From positions 11,692 through 75,691 of the forward strand of contig DBNW01000055.1 of the NCBI GenBank assembly GCA_002299425.1: a DNA stretch of 64,000 nucleotides, given 5' to 3'. The position numbers and the translations under genes were made by a program. The DNA is from Methylococcaceae bacterium UBA662. GTDB lineage: Bacteria; Pseudomonadota; Gammaproteobacteria; Methylococcales; Methylomonadaceae. The notes below the pieces were generated by a model, which saw only the letters and a program-made list of their open reading frames with translations, had not been told where the DNA came from and searched no databases. Shown piece by piece: positions 8,987 through 17,514 of this stretch. Each line of letters starts with the position of its first letter. The first letter of the stretch is position 1.

Positions 8987-9460
8987 TTAGTTAAGGGTGG
9001 GTTTAGCTTGGGCTTGCTCGGCGGATTGTTGTTGCATGTGCTGAGCATAAAGCACGTCGAAGTTGACGGGGGCCAACAACAACTGCGGAAAGCCACCCCG
9101 TGTCACTAAATCAGAAACGGTCTCGCGGGCATAGGGAAACAAAATGTTAGGGCAGAAACTGCCCAGCATGGGCCCTAATTCTTGGTCATCAAAACCCGTC
9201 AAAGCAAACACTCCAGATTGCTTAACCTCCACTAAATAGGCGATTTTTTCTGCCACCTTCACCGTAAGAGTCGCCGTCAAGGTGACTTCATAAAAGCCGC
9301 CGTCCTGTACGGTGGTGACATGGGTGCCTAGGTTAAAATCAACGGCAGGTTCCCATTTTTCGGTGAAGATGGCCGGAGAATTGGGCGTTTCGAAGGACAA
9401 ATCTTTGGTATAGATTTTTTGAATGGAAAATTGCTTTTCAGTATTGACGGGTTCGGCCAT
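8987..9460 (-). CDS. secB: Protein-export chaperone SecB
   Basis: SecB keeps preproteins unfolded and delivers them to SecA. The 157-residue protein has the conserved IYTKDLSFETPNSPAIF segment (about residues 16-32), the EVTLTATLTV strand, GVFAL, and CPNILFPYARETVSDLVTRGGFPQLLLAPVNF near the C-terminal SecA-binding end. It lies between the rhodanese gene (56 bases upstream) and gpsA, matching the yibN-grxC-secB-gpsA locus of enterobacteria except that no glutaredoxin gene is present. Confidence 0.97.
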   Translation of the reverse strand: MAEPVNTEKQFSIQKIYTKDLSFETPNSPAIFTEKWEPAVDFNLGTHVTTVQDGGFYEVTLTATLTVKVAEKIAYLVEVKQSGVFALTGFDDQELGPMLGSFCPNILFPYARETVSDLVTRGGFPQLLLAPVNFDVLYAQHMQQQSAEQAQAKPTLN

Positions 9461-9516
9461 GGCGTATTGGTTAGCGGTTAAAGGTTAAAGGTTTAGGAAA
9501 TGATGTGGCTTTGCTG

Positions 9517-9975
9517 TTATGCGTTGGCTTTTTTTGTTGATTTGATAGGAAGTTTGTAGTCATTTTCCCACGCCTGCATACCACCAGTGATGACAAACAC
9601 CTGCTCAAAGCCTGCCTTGGTCAAAAGACGTCCGGCAGTGGCCGAGTGTGACCCGGTTTCGCAGACAACTAAAACGGGCTTGGTCTTGTTTTCGGCCAGA
9701 CTGGGCAATTGTGTAGCCAGCGTTGTCAAAGGGACGTTGACGGCCTGCTCAATATGCTTTTTCTTAAAGCCAGCCGCCTCCTGCACGTCAATGACTGCAA
9801 TATCCCCCTGGTTAATTTTAGCCACTGCCTGCAACGGCGAAATGGACTTAAACTTTTTAAAGGCGGTCTCGATTAAATCCTGCACGAGCAAATAAGAGAC
9901 CACCAACAAGGCCAACGACAAAATGTAGTGGTTTAGGGCGAATTCCAGGTAACGTTCCATAGCGTGGTTATTCAA
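9517..9975 (-). CDS. yibN: Membrane-anchored rhodanese (YibN-like)
   Basis: A 152-residue single-span membrane protein: a hydrophobic segment (about residues 15-32) followed by a cytoplasmic rhodanese domain (about 45-145) with the active-site loop VVCETGSHSA (Cys105) and the GGMQAWE ending. Rhodaneses move sulfane sulfur as a cysteine persulfide. Its place in front of secB-gpsA matches E. coli YibN. The ArsR-family gene 21 bases upstream carries persulfide-sensor cysteines, so this rhodanese may respond to, or supply, sulfane sulfur; that link is an inference. Confidence 0.88.
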   Translation of the reverse strand: MNNHAMERYLEFALNHYILSLALLVVSYLLVQDLIETAFKKFKSISPLQAVAKINQGDIAVIDVQEAAGFKKKHIEQAVNVPLTTLATQLPSLAENKTKPVLVVCETGSHSATAGRLLTKAGFEQVFVITGGMQAWENDYKLPIKSTKKANA

Positions 9976-9996
9976 GCAGGCAATTTTACGGTTTGG

Positions 9997-10317
9997 TTAA
10001 TGATGGCGATGGCAAAAAACATCCCGCATCATCTCAATAAGCTGCAACACCCGTTTGTCGTCGATGTAATAAAAGACGCGGTTGGCTTTTTTGTTGCGGC
10101 CGAGGATATTTTTTTCTCTAAGGATGGACAAATGCTGCGATACGTTGCTTTGGCTAGTGCCTACCTGCTCAACAATACCCTGCACACTGACCGCTTTGTT
10201 GCCTAAAACACACAGTATTTTCAGCCGCAACGGGTGCGACATGGCTTTCAGCGACTTAGCTGCCTTAGCGATGTCGGCATCGTCATACAATGCCAAAGGT
10301 TGTTCGTTTGTGTCCAT
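9997..10317 (-). CDS. ArsR-family regulator with persulfide-sensor cysteines
   Basis: A 106-residue winged-helix repressor of the ArsR/SmtB type: LKAMSHPLRLKIL (about 23-35), recognition helix TSQSNVSQHLSILRE (54-68) and the NRVFYYI wing. It lacks a typical metal-binding CxC. It has Cys36 in the helix after the SHPLRL motif and Cys102 in the last helix. This 66-residue spacing equals that of the two redox cysteines in SqrR/BigR/YgaV-type persulfide sensors. It is the first gene of a probable ArsR-rhodanese-secB-gpsA unit (21-base gap), so it probably autoregulates a sulfur-linked operon. Ligand assignment is an inference from the cysteines. Confidence 0.85.
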   Translation of the reverse strand: MDTNEQPLALYDDADIAKAAKSLKAMSHPLRLKILCVLGNKAVSVQGIVEQVGTSQSNVSQHLSILREKNILGRNKKANRVFYYIDDKRVLQLIEMMRDVFCHRHH

Positions 10318-10662
10318 TTGCAGTCGTTATCCCTAAAATCTCATACAGTACCGAAAAGCGGAAGTGATGCTGGTAAGAATTTACCCGCAACGGTTAACAA
10401 GATGAGGATAGTGTTACTATAATACCAAGCTTTTTTGCGCTGGGCATTGTACCCGATTTTAAAGCCTCTGTAATCGCCAATGCGCAGCGTGTGGGCAATT
10501 TTTACGCAAGACCTACCCTGTGGGCAGCCGGTTTGGCACCTAAAGCGTACACGGCAGCCTGGAAACTGGGCCGGCATAGCCCCGTCACCGCAGCCTAGGT
10601 ACAAACCCGCGCCGCATGGTTAGGCGGCTTGCCATCTGGATCCACCCTGGAGAATTTCGATT
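10318..10662 (+). other. 345-base intergenic region before gpmI
   Basis: This gap contains divergent promoters for the ArsR operon and gpmI. A near-consensus sigma-70 promoter at 10394-10423 leaves about 230 bases of leader ahead of gpmI. An open frame without a convincing start runs from about 10398 to 10598 (it includes FALGIVPDFK and ends HSPVTAA); it could be a gene remnant or simply leader sequence. I recognise no riboswitch, tRNA or known small RNA. Confidence 0.5.
10394..10423 (+). promoter_or_regulatory. Sigma-70-like promoter upstream of gpmI
   Basis: TTAACA (10394-10399), an 18-base spacer and a perfect TATAAT (10418-10423). It points toward gpmI, with a predicted untranslated leader of roughly 230 bases. 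Confidence 0.5.
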
Positions 10663-12207
10663 ATGTTGAACCGCCCTAAGCCCCTTGTGTTGTTAATCCT
10701 TGATGGTTTTGGTTATTCCACCGCGCAAGAAAACAACGCCGTTGCTCTAGCCCATACTCCTTGCTGGGATCGACTGCAAACAGAATACCCGATGACCTTG
10801 TTGAACTGCTCAGGCCACGTTGTAGGACTGCCTGACGGCCAAATGGGCAATTCCGAAGTCGGACACATTCACATCGGTTCTGGCCGGTACACGCCGCAGG
10901 ATTTCACTCGCGTCAATGATGCCATCAAAGAGGGCAGTTTTTACCGCAATCCAGCACTTAGCAAAGCCATCGACTTGGCAAAAAATAACGGCAAGGCTCT
11001 GCATATTATGGGCTTGCTGTCCCCTGGCGGGGTTCACAGCCATGAGCTGCAAATTATCGCTTTGGTGGAAATGGCGGCCCAACGCGGCTTGAAAAGCATT
11101 TACTTGCATGCTTTTTTAGATGGCCGGGATGTGCCGCCGAAAAGTGCCACTGCCTCGCTGGCTCTATTAGACGCCACTTTTGCCCGGTTGGGCGTGGGCC
11201 GCACCGTATCGATTTGCGGTCGTTTTTATGCCATGGACCGAGACCAACGCTGGGAACGGGTGCAACCTGCCTACGACCTGATCGCCCAAGGCCTTGGCCA
11301 GTTTACCGCGCCTTCCGCCCTAGATGGCTTAGCAGCCGCCTATAACCGTGGCGAAACCGACGAGTTTGTGGCTCCCACCGCAATTTTAACCGCAGACGGT
11401 CACAACCTAGCGCTAGACCCCGGTGATTCGGTTGTATTCATGAACTTTCGTGCCGACCGTGCTCGGGAAATTTCACAAGCTCTAACGGCGACCGATTTTG
11501 ATTATTTTGAACGCGGTTGTGCGCCCCATCCGGGCTATTTTTGCACGCTCACCCAATACCACGAGAATTTTACATACGAGCTGGCATTTCCCGCCATCGA
11601 CCTTAAAAACAGTTTGGGCGAAGTGCTATCCAACCTAGGCATGACTCAGTTACGGCTGGCCGAAACCGAAAAATACGCCCATGTGACGTTTTTCCTCAAT
11701 GGCGGCATGGACACTCCGTTTCCTGGTGAAGACCGCATCCTAGTACCCTCGCCCACCGTCAAAACTTACGATCTGCAACCGGAAATGAGTCTGCCGGAAG
11801 TCACCCGCCATTTGCTCGACGCTATCACGAGCGGTCGCTACGATTTGATCATCTGCAACTTTGCCAATTGCGACATGGTCGGCCATACCGGGGTATTGCC
11901 CGCCGCCATTCAAGCCGTCGAAGCCGTCGACCTGGCTTTACAACGCACTACCGACGCCCTGCTAAAAACGGGCGGGCAAATGCTAGTGACCGCCGACCAC
12001 GGCAACATCGAACAAATGGCGGACAAAACCACTGGGCAAGCCCACACCGCCCACACTACCAACCCAGTACCACTGATCCATATCGGCGGGTGTCGGCCAT
12101 TGGCAGAAGGCGGCAACCTGTCCGACCTAGCCCCCACTCTGCTGGACATACTGGGCATCAGCAAACCCTTGGAAATGGACGGCCGCTCCCTAATCAGGCC
12201 GGCTTAA
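10663..12207 (+). CDS. gpmI: 2,3-bisphosphoglycerate-independent phosphoglycerate mutase
   Basis: GpmI interconverts 3- and 2-phosphoglycerate using two manganese ions and a phosphoserine intermediate. The 514-residue length is standard. Motifs are LILDGFGYS (metal-binding Asp14), MGNSEVGH with the catalytic Ser64, HAFLDGRDVPP, FYAMDRDQRW, NFRADRARE, and the C-terminal metal sites NCDMVGHTG and TADHGNIEQM. A GGAG ribosome-binding site precedes the ATG. It starts the gpmI-envC-ctpA cluster, an order also seen in enterobacteria. Confidence 0.97.
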   Translation: MLNRPKPLVLLILDGFGYSTAQENNAVALAHTPCWDRLQTEYPMTLLNCSGHVVGLPDGQMGNSEVGHIHIGSGRYTPQDFTRVNDAIKEGSFYRNPALSKAIDLAKNNGKALHIMGLLSPGGVHSHELQIIALVEMAAQRGLKSIYLHAFLDGRDVPPKSATASLALLDATFARLGVGRTVSICGRFYAMDRDQRWERVQPAYDLIAQGLGQFTAPSALDGLAAAYNRGETDEFVAPTAILTADGHNLALDPGDSVVFMNFRADRAREISQALTATDFDYFERGCAPHPGYFCTLTQYHENFTYELAFPAIDLKNSLGEVLSNLGMTQLRLAETEKYAHVTFFLNGGMDTPFPGEDRILVPSPTVKTYDLQPEMSLPEVTRHLLDAITSGRYDLIICNFANCDMVGHTGVLPAAIQAVEAVDLALQRTTDALLKTGGQMLVTADHGNIEQMADKTTGQAHTAHTTNPVPLIHIGGCRPLAEGGNLSDLAPTLLDILGISKPLEMDGRSLIRPA

Positions 12208-12211
12208 CTGT

Positions 12212-13354
12212 TTGGTCGGCAAACCGAGCACCTGCCTGCTGCTGGGCCTGTGGGCGTTACTGAGCGTCAGCCAACACAGCCAAGCCGAAACCGCAGGCCT
12301 CCCCCCAGCCAACGGCGTATCGCTCAAGCAACAGCAAAGCGCGATAGCCGACTTGCTAGGTGAGGCTGAACGACGCCACGGCGAGGCTGCCGCTGCATTG
12401 TTTGCCCTGCAAGCCCAAATGGCCGAAACAGAGCGACAAATGAACGCCATCAGGAAAGAAGCCAAGCAACTGGAAAACACCCTTGAAGAACAACGAAAAA
12501 TTTTAGCGGCGGAACTGAAAGCCGCCTACAAAATGGGCCGACAAGGGCACTTAAAATTATTACTGAACCAAAAAGACCCGGCCTTATCGACACGCATGTT
12601 GCGGTATTATCATTACCTACTCCAGGAACGGATTAACACCATTGAGGCAACGCAAAAACTAGCGGCGGCGTTGGCTGCCAAAAACCAACAAATCCAGCAA
12701 CAAAACACAAAATTAGCCAAACTCTGGACGCAAAAAAAAAATGAACAAGACACTCTGGCCGAAGCCAAGGCGCAGCGCAACACAGTGCTGGGTGGCTTGG
12801 CCGGACTGGACCGACAAGAACAGCTTCGGCAACTTAAGCACGGCGAAACCGTCTTAAAAAAGCTTCTGGATAGCTTGCCAGATCCTGATCTTATTGACGC
12901 CGAAGCAGTAGCCGCTAATACAGAAGCAGTCGCGGCGATGCCGACCGCCGTGCCGCGCGCGGCCAAGTTTTCCGCCCTGAAAGGACGGTTGCGCTGGCCG
13001 GCCCAAGGCCGCGTAGCCTATAAATTTGGCAGCCCTCGCTTGGAAACGGTTTGGGATGGAATTTTGATTGCGGCCCCGGAAGGAACTGAGGTCCATGCCG
13101 TAGCCGACGGCAAGGTAGTGTTCGCCAACTGGCTCAAAGGCTATGGTCATTTGCTGATTTTAGAACACGATTCCGACTACATGACTTTGTACGCCTTCAA
13201 CCAAGGCCTGTTCAAGCGCAAAAACGAAACCGTGCACAGCGGCGAAGTAATCGCCGCTGTCGGCCAAAGCGGCGGCCGCAATCAACCCGGTCTTTACTTT
13301 TCCATTCGCAAACACGGTGTAGCGATTGACCCGGCACCGTGGTGGAAAAAATAA
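12212..13354 (+). CDS. envC: Murein hydrolase activator EnvC
   Basis: A 380-residue periplasmic division protein. It has a signal peptide (about residues 1-25), a long coiled coil (about 35-215, rich in Glu/Gln/Lys/Ala) and a C-terminal LytM/M23 domain (about 255-378: GRLRWPAQGRVAYKFG, GTEVHAVADGKVVFANWLKGYG, YFSIR). The metal-binding HxxxD and HxH residues of active M23 peptidases are missing, as in E. coli EnvC, which activates the AmiA/AmiB amidases rather than cutting peptidoglycan itself. The start appears to be TTG, four bases after the gpmI stop. Confidence 0.9.
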   Translation: MVGKPSTCLLLGLWALLSVSQHSQAETAGLPPANGVSLKQQQSAIADLLGEAERRHGEAAAALFALQAQMAETERQMNAIRKEAKQLENTLEEQRKILAAELKAAYKMGRQGHLKLLLNQKDPALSTRMLRYYHYLLQERINTIEATQKLAAALAAKNQQIQQQNTKLAKLWTQKKNEQDTLAEAKAQRNTVLGGLAGLDRQEQLRQLKHGETVLKKLLDSLPDPDLIDAEAVAANTEAVAAMPTAVPRAAKFSALKGRLRWPAQGRVAYKFGSPRLETVWDGILIAAPEGTEVHAVADGKVVFANWLKGYGHLLILEHDSDYMTLYAFNQGLFKRKNETVHSGEVIAAVGQSGGRNQPGLYFSIRKHGVAIDPAPWWKK

Positions 13355-13437
13355 GCGGCAAAAAGTACCCGTTATACAACCGATTTGTAAGATAATACAA
13401 CGCATTGAAATTCATTGAATTTGGAGTTTAAAGGCAC

Positions 13438-14760
13438 ATGCACAACAAAAAAACGATTCTGATTTTGTCCTTAGGATTTATCTTAGGTGTCTTCATGAGC
13501 ACTTGCGGGAGTGTCCTGGCAGAAAAAGACTATGGCACGAAAGTAGAATCTGACACCCTGCCTTTCGAGGAGCTGCGTGCTTTTACCGAAGTTTTTGGGC
13601 GCATAAAACGGGATTACGTCGAACCCGTTTCTGACCAAAAACTCTTAGAAGATGCCATCCGTGGCATGTTGGCCGGTCTGGACCCGCACTCGAGCTACCT
13701 GGTTGCGGATGAATTCCAAGAGTTGAAAGAAGGCACCACCGGCCAATTTGGCGGTTTAGGCATTGAAGTCACCATGGAAAACGGGTTTATCAAAGTGGTG
13801 TCCCCCATTGATGACACTCCGGCGCAAAAAGCCGGGGTACGCTCTGGTGACTTAATCATCCGACTGGACGAAAAGCCCGTTAAAGGCATAAGCCTGAACG
13901 ATGCGGTCAAAACCATGCGCGGCGAACCGGGCAGTAAAATCGAACTGACTGTCGTCCGCGAAGGGGCAGAAGCCCCGCTAAAATTCACCCTGACCCGCGC
14001 CATCATTAAAGTCAAAAGCGTCAGAAGCCGCACTTTAGAACCGGGGTACGGCTATGTCCGCATCAGCAGCTTCCAGTCCGGAACCGGCGACAGCTTAGAG
14101 GAGGCATTGGCCGCCTTGAAAAAAGAAAATACCGGCCAATTGAAAGGCATCATCCTGGACTTAAGAAACAACCCGGGTGGCGTCTTAGATGCCGCCGTTA
14201 AGGTCAGCGACACCTTCCTTAGAAGCGGCCTTATCGTGTACACCGAAGGCCGCATTGAAAACTCTGAAATGCGCTTTAGTGCCACACCAGATGACCTGTT
14301 AAATGACGCACCGATAGTGGTACTCATCAACGCCGGTTCCGCTTCGGCATCGGAAATTGTCGCTGGGGCGTTGCAAGACCACAAACGGGCCATCATCATG
14401 GGCGAAAAATCGTTTGGCAAGGGTTCCGTACAAACGATTCTGCCCACTGATAACGGCTCCGCCATCAAGCTCACCACTGCCCGTTACTTTACTCCATCCG
14501 GCCGTTCCATCCAGGCCGAAGGCATAGAACCGGACATCCGCCTAGCCCACTTAAAGCTAGAAGCCGCCGAAAACCTTAACTTTGCCCCCATCAAAGAGGC
14601 AGACTTGTCTGGACATTTGCAAAATGGCAAGACAGTATCTCCTGCTAAAAGCGGCGCACGGACCGAAGGCGATACCGATAAAGACAATTTAATCAAAGAC
14701 TTTGCCTTGCACGAAGCCTTTAACTTGCTAAAAGGCATCAGCATCGTCAAAAGCCGGTGA
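13438..14760 (+). CDS. ctpA: Carboxyl-terminal processing protease CtpA (S41 family)
   Basis: A 440-residue periplasmic serine protease. An N-terminal signal/anchor (about 5-28, ending near a Cys in MSTCGS) is followed by a PDZ domain (about 95-180; GIEVTMENGFIKVVSPIDDTPA) and the S41 catalytic core with LDLRNNPGG, the catalytic-serine loop NAGSASASEIVAGALQDHKRA and the lysine-bearing GEKSFGKGSVQT. A GGAG-like site precedes the ATG. It follows envC by 83 bases, and protease-activator co-location at division loci is common. Confidence 0.95.
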   Translation: MHNKKTILILSLGFILGVFMSTCGSVLAEKDYGTKVESDTLPFEELRAFTEVFGRIKRDYVEPVSDQKLLEDAIRGMLAGLDPHSSYLVADEFQELKEGTTGQFGGLGIEVTMENGFIKVVSPIDDTPAQKAGVRSGDLIIRLDEKPVKGISLNDAVKTMRGEPGSKIELTVVREGAEAPLKFTLTRAIIKVKSVRSRTLEPGYGYVRISSFQSGTGDSLEEALAALKKENTGQLKGIILDLRNNPGGVLDAAVKVSDTFLRSGLIVYTEGRIENSEMRFSATPDDLLNDAPIVVLINAGSASASEIVAGALQDHKRAIIMGEKSFGKGSVQTILPTDNGSAIKLTTARYFTPSGRSIQAEGIEPDIRLAHLKLEAAENLNFAPIKEADLSGHLQNGKTVSPAKSGARTEGDTDKDNLIKDFALHEAFNLLKGISIVKSR

Positions 14761-14782
14761 TAGTGGCTTTTTAGCAAAAAGC

Positions 14783-14816
14783 GAGCCGGGCGATGGTCAA
14801 ACCAAGCGCCCGGCTC
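14783..14816. terminator. Long stem-loop after ctpA
   Basis: GAGCCGGGCG pairs perfectly with CGCCCGGCTC, with an inner TGGT/ACCA stem and a three-base loop. There is no T tract on the plus strand but a TTTTT on the minus strand, so it may be a processing or attenuating hairpin as much as a classic plus-strand terminator. Confidence 0.65.
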
Positions 14817-14847
14817 ACTCCTTAAACCCTTATGACCGGTTGCCCTT

Positions 14848-15120
14848 ATGACTTGGCTAACAGAAACCATCGGCTATGTAGCCGCCGCCTTAACCACCGC
14901 ATCCTTCCTGCCTCAAGCCATCTTAACCCTGCGCACCCGCGACACCGCCGCCCTATCGCTCACCATGTACAGTTTGTTCACGCTAGGCGTGCTGTGCTGG
15001 TTGGTTTACGGTATTTTTATTGGCAACACCATCATCATCGTGGCCAATGTGATCACATTCGTATTAGCTGCCTCCATCTTGGCCGTCAAAATCTACAACT
15101 GTTTTTCCAAGCCCCGATAA
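14848..15120 (+). CDS. SemiSWEET-family transporter
   Basis: A 90-residue membrane protein with three hydrophobic segments, one triple-helix bundle of the SemiSWEET/PQ-loop family. The PQ motif is present ([19 protein letters not shown], about residues 19-37), followed by LCWLVYGI and a conserved Asn in the third helix (VANVITF). SemiSWEETs dimerise to move small sugars across the inner membrane; the substrate here is unknown. It lies between ctpA and fbp on the same strand, 51 bases ahead of fbp. Confidence 0.9.
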   Translation: MTWLTETIGYVAAALTTASFLPQAILTLRTRDTAALSLTMYSLFTLGVLCWLVYGIFIGNTIIIVANVITFVLAASILAVKIYNCFSKPR

Positions 15121-15170
15121 CCCGGTTTAACCAGACACCACCGGCTCCAACCCACGGAACAAACACACTG

Positions 15171-16190
15171 ATGACCCCTAAAAAAGTCACCCTAACCCAG
15201 TTTATCATCCAGCAACAACGTGGCTTGCCGGATGCGTCGGGCACCTTCACTATTCTTTTGAACAACATCGTCACCGCTTGCAAACAAATCGCCCAACAGG
15301 TCAATAAGGGGCAACTGATTGACGTGCTCGGCAGTGCCGAATCGGAAAACGTGCAAGGCGAAGTGCAAAAGAAGCTGGACCTCATCACCCATGACATCCT
15401 GGTCAACGCCTTAAACTGGACCGGGCAGTTGGCCGGCATGGCGTCGGAAGAAATTGACGGGCTGATCCCGATCCCACCGCAATACCCTAAGGGCAAATAC
15501 CTAGCCTTGTTCGACCCGCTGGACGGTTCCTCGAACATCGACATCAACTTGGCGGTGGGGACTATTTTCTCCATCCTGCGTTGCCGCGAGGGCATCGAGC
15601 CGGATCTGGAAGACTTTTTGCGCAAGGGGATTGAGCAGGTTTGCGCCGGTTTTGTGCTGTACGGGCCTTCCACCATGATGGTATTGACCACCGGCCACGG
15701 CGTGAACGGTTTTACCCTGGATCAGGAAATCGGCGAGTTCATCCTCACCCATCCGAACATGAACATCCCCGAGGATACCACCGAGTTCGCCATTAACATT
15801 TCCAACCAACGATTTTGGGAAGTGCCAGTGCAACGGTATATTGACGAATGCCTGCAAGGCACGGAAGGGGTGCGCGGCAAAGACTTCAACATGCGCTGGG
15901 TGGCCTCGCTGGTCGCCGACGTTTACCGTATCTTGACCCGGGGCGGCGTGTTCCTGTACCCGCTGGATAGCCGTGACCCCACTAAACCGGCCAAACTGCG
16001 CCTGATGTACGAGGCCAACCCCATGGCTTTTATCGTCGAACAAGCGGGTGGCGCCTGCATTACCGGGCGGGAGCGGATTTTGGAACTCAAACCCACCGCC
16101 ATCCATGAACGGGTGCCGGTGATTTTAGGCTCAAAAAGTGAAGTCGAGCGGATTGCCGCCTACCATCTGCAATACGACCAAGGCCAATAG
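15171..16190 (+). CDS. fbp: Fructose-1,6-bisphosphatase class I
   Basis: FBPase removes the 1-phosphate from fructose 1,6-bisphosphate in gluconeogenesis and in C1-assimilation cycles. The 339-residue protein starts at [12 protein letters not shown], and the metal-binding core [22 protein letters not shown] is plain around residues 114-135, with [19 protein letters not shown] near the C-terminus. The frame is open far upstream through the SemiSWEET gene, but only this ATG gives the family N-terminus. Confidence 0.97.
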   Translation: MTPKKVTLTQFIIQQQRGLPDASGTFTILLNNIVTACKQIAQQVNKGQLIDVLGSAESENVQGEVQKKLDLITHDILVNALNWTGQLAGMASEEIDGLIPIPPQYPKGKYLALFDPLDGSSNIDINLAVGTIFSILRCREGIEPDLEDFLRKGIEQVCAGFVLYGPSTMMVLTTGHGVNGFTLDQEIGEFILTHPNMNIPEDTTEFAINISNQRFWEVPVQRYIDECLQGTEGVRGKDFNMRWVASLVADVYRILTRGGVFLYPLDSRDPTKPAKLRLMYEANPMAFIVEQAGGACITGRERILELKPTAIHERVPVILGSKSEVERIAAYHLQYDQGQ

Positions 16191-16228
16191 CTAACACTTC
16201 AGCATTCTTAACTGTTCAGGAGGCCATC

Positions 16229-17290
16229 ATGCAAAAAACTCTCGGTTACGCCGCATTCGACAAACAATCGCCATTGGCCCCCTTCAGTTTTGCACGAAGG
16301 GAGATCTGCCCTTCTGATGTGCAAATAGAAATCCTTTACTGCGGCGTGTGCCACTCAGACATTCATCAAGTCCGCAATGAATGGGCCAATGCCACCTACC
16401 CGATGGTACCCGGTCATGAAATTATCGGCACAGTGACGGCCTTAGGCAGCGAGGTTTCAGGTTTTAGCGTGGGTGAAACCGTGGGCGTCGGTTGCCTGGT
16501 CGATTCCTGCCGTGTTTGCCCGGATTGCCACGACCATCTGGAGCAGTTTTGCCATAACGCCACCTTCACCTACAACTCACCCGACCCGCACTCAGGCGGC
16601 AGCACCTACGGCGGTTACTCCAAGCAAATCGTGGTTGATCAAGCGTTTGTCCTGCGTATTTCCGACAAGCTTGACCCCGCCTCGGCGGCGCCGTTGTTGT
16701 GCGCCGGAATCACCACCTATTCGCCGTTAAAACAGTGGCAGGTCAAAGCGGGCGATAAGGTCGGCATCGTAGGCTTGGGCGGGCTTGGCCACATGGGCTT
16801 GAAATTCGCACGGGCAATGGGCGCTTATGTGGTTTTGTTCACCACCTCGGCCCACAAAGCCGAAGACGGCAAACGGCTAGGCGCCGATGAAGTGGTGCTG
16901 TCCAAAGAAACCGCTGCAATGGGCCGGCACACGGCCAGTTTTGACTTCATCCTAGACACAGTAGCAGCCGCCCATGATCTGGACGCCTACACCCAGTTGC
17001 TGAAGCGTGACGGCACTTTGTGCCTGGTCGGACTGCCCGACCAGCCACACCCGTCCCCCGCTGTCGGTCCTTTGATTTTCAAACGCCGGCGCATCGTCGG
17101 TTCGCTGATTGGCGGCATCCAAGAAACTCAGGAAATGCTCGATTTTTGCGCCGAACACGACATCAGTGCCGACATTGAAATGATCCCTATCCAAGACATC
17201 AACCGCGCCTACGGGCGCATGTTGAACAATGATGTCAAGTACCGTTTTGTCATTGATCTCGCCAGCCTTAAAACCGATCTTAGCGGTTGA
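16229..17290 (+). CDS. Zinc-dependent NAD(P) alcohol dehydrogenase (YahK-like)
   Basis: A 353-residue medium-chain dehydrogenase of the cinnamyl-alcohol/YahK type, reducing aldehydes to alcohols with NADPH in the cytoplasm. The catalytic zinc site is CGVCHSD (Cys38) with GHEIIG (His63, Glu64). The structural-zinc cysteines form the CRVCPDCHDHLEQFC cluster, and the cofactor fold shows GLGGLGHMGLKFA. A clear AGGAGG site precedes the ATG. Its physiological aldehyde is unknown; in a C1-using bacterium it could serve as an aldehyde scavenger, but that is speculation. Confidence 0.92.
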   Translation: MQKTLGYAAFDKQSPLAPFSFARREICPSDVQIEILYCGVCHSDIHQVRNEWANATYPMVPGHEIIGTVTALGSEVSGFSVGETVGVGCLVDSCRVCPDCHDHLEQFCHNATFTYNSPDPHSGGSTYGGYSKQIVVDQAFVLRISDKLDPASAAPLLCAGITTYSPLKQWQVKAGDKVGIVGLGGLGHMGLKFARAMGAYVVLFTTSAHKAEDGKRLGADEVVLSKETAAMGRHTASFDFILDTVAAAHDLDAYTQLLKRDGTLCLVGLPDQPHPSPAVGPLIFKRRRIVGSLIGGIQETQEMLDFCAEHDISADIEMIPIQDINRAYGRMLNNDVKYRFVIDLASLKTDLSG

Positions 17291-17514
17291 TTCGAGCCGC
17301 TCACCGCGAACGCAATTAGCCGGCAGGATACATACGGCGTCGCTTTAAGCCATTTTCTGAATGCTCAAAAGAAAACCTATGCAGTGCCTGCCCTACAACG
17401 GCTGTTATGCCACCACCGAGTCCCTGCAGGCACCAGAGCAACACCAGGAGTAATCGCCGAAATTCAGCGTTTAAAACCACCCAGAACAACCTGCTTGCGC
17501 CGTTATTTCTACCC

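Noticed and set aside
10341..10604. 87-codon minus-strand open frame in the gpmI leader
   Set aside because: No homology, no start signal, and it overlaps the promoter-like sequence on the other strand.
14832..15170. N-terminal extension of the fbp frame over the SemiSWEET gene
   Set aside because: Only [11 protein letters not shown] matches the FBPase start, and the overlapping SemiSWEET gene in the other frame has clear family motifs.
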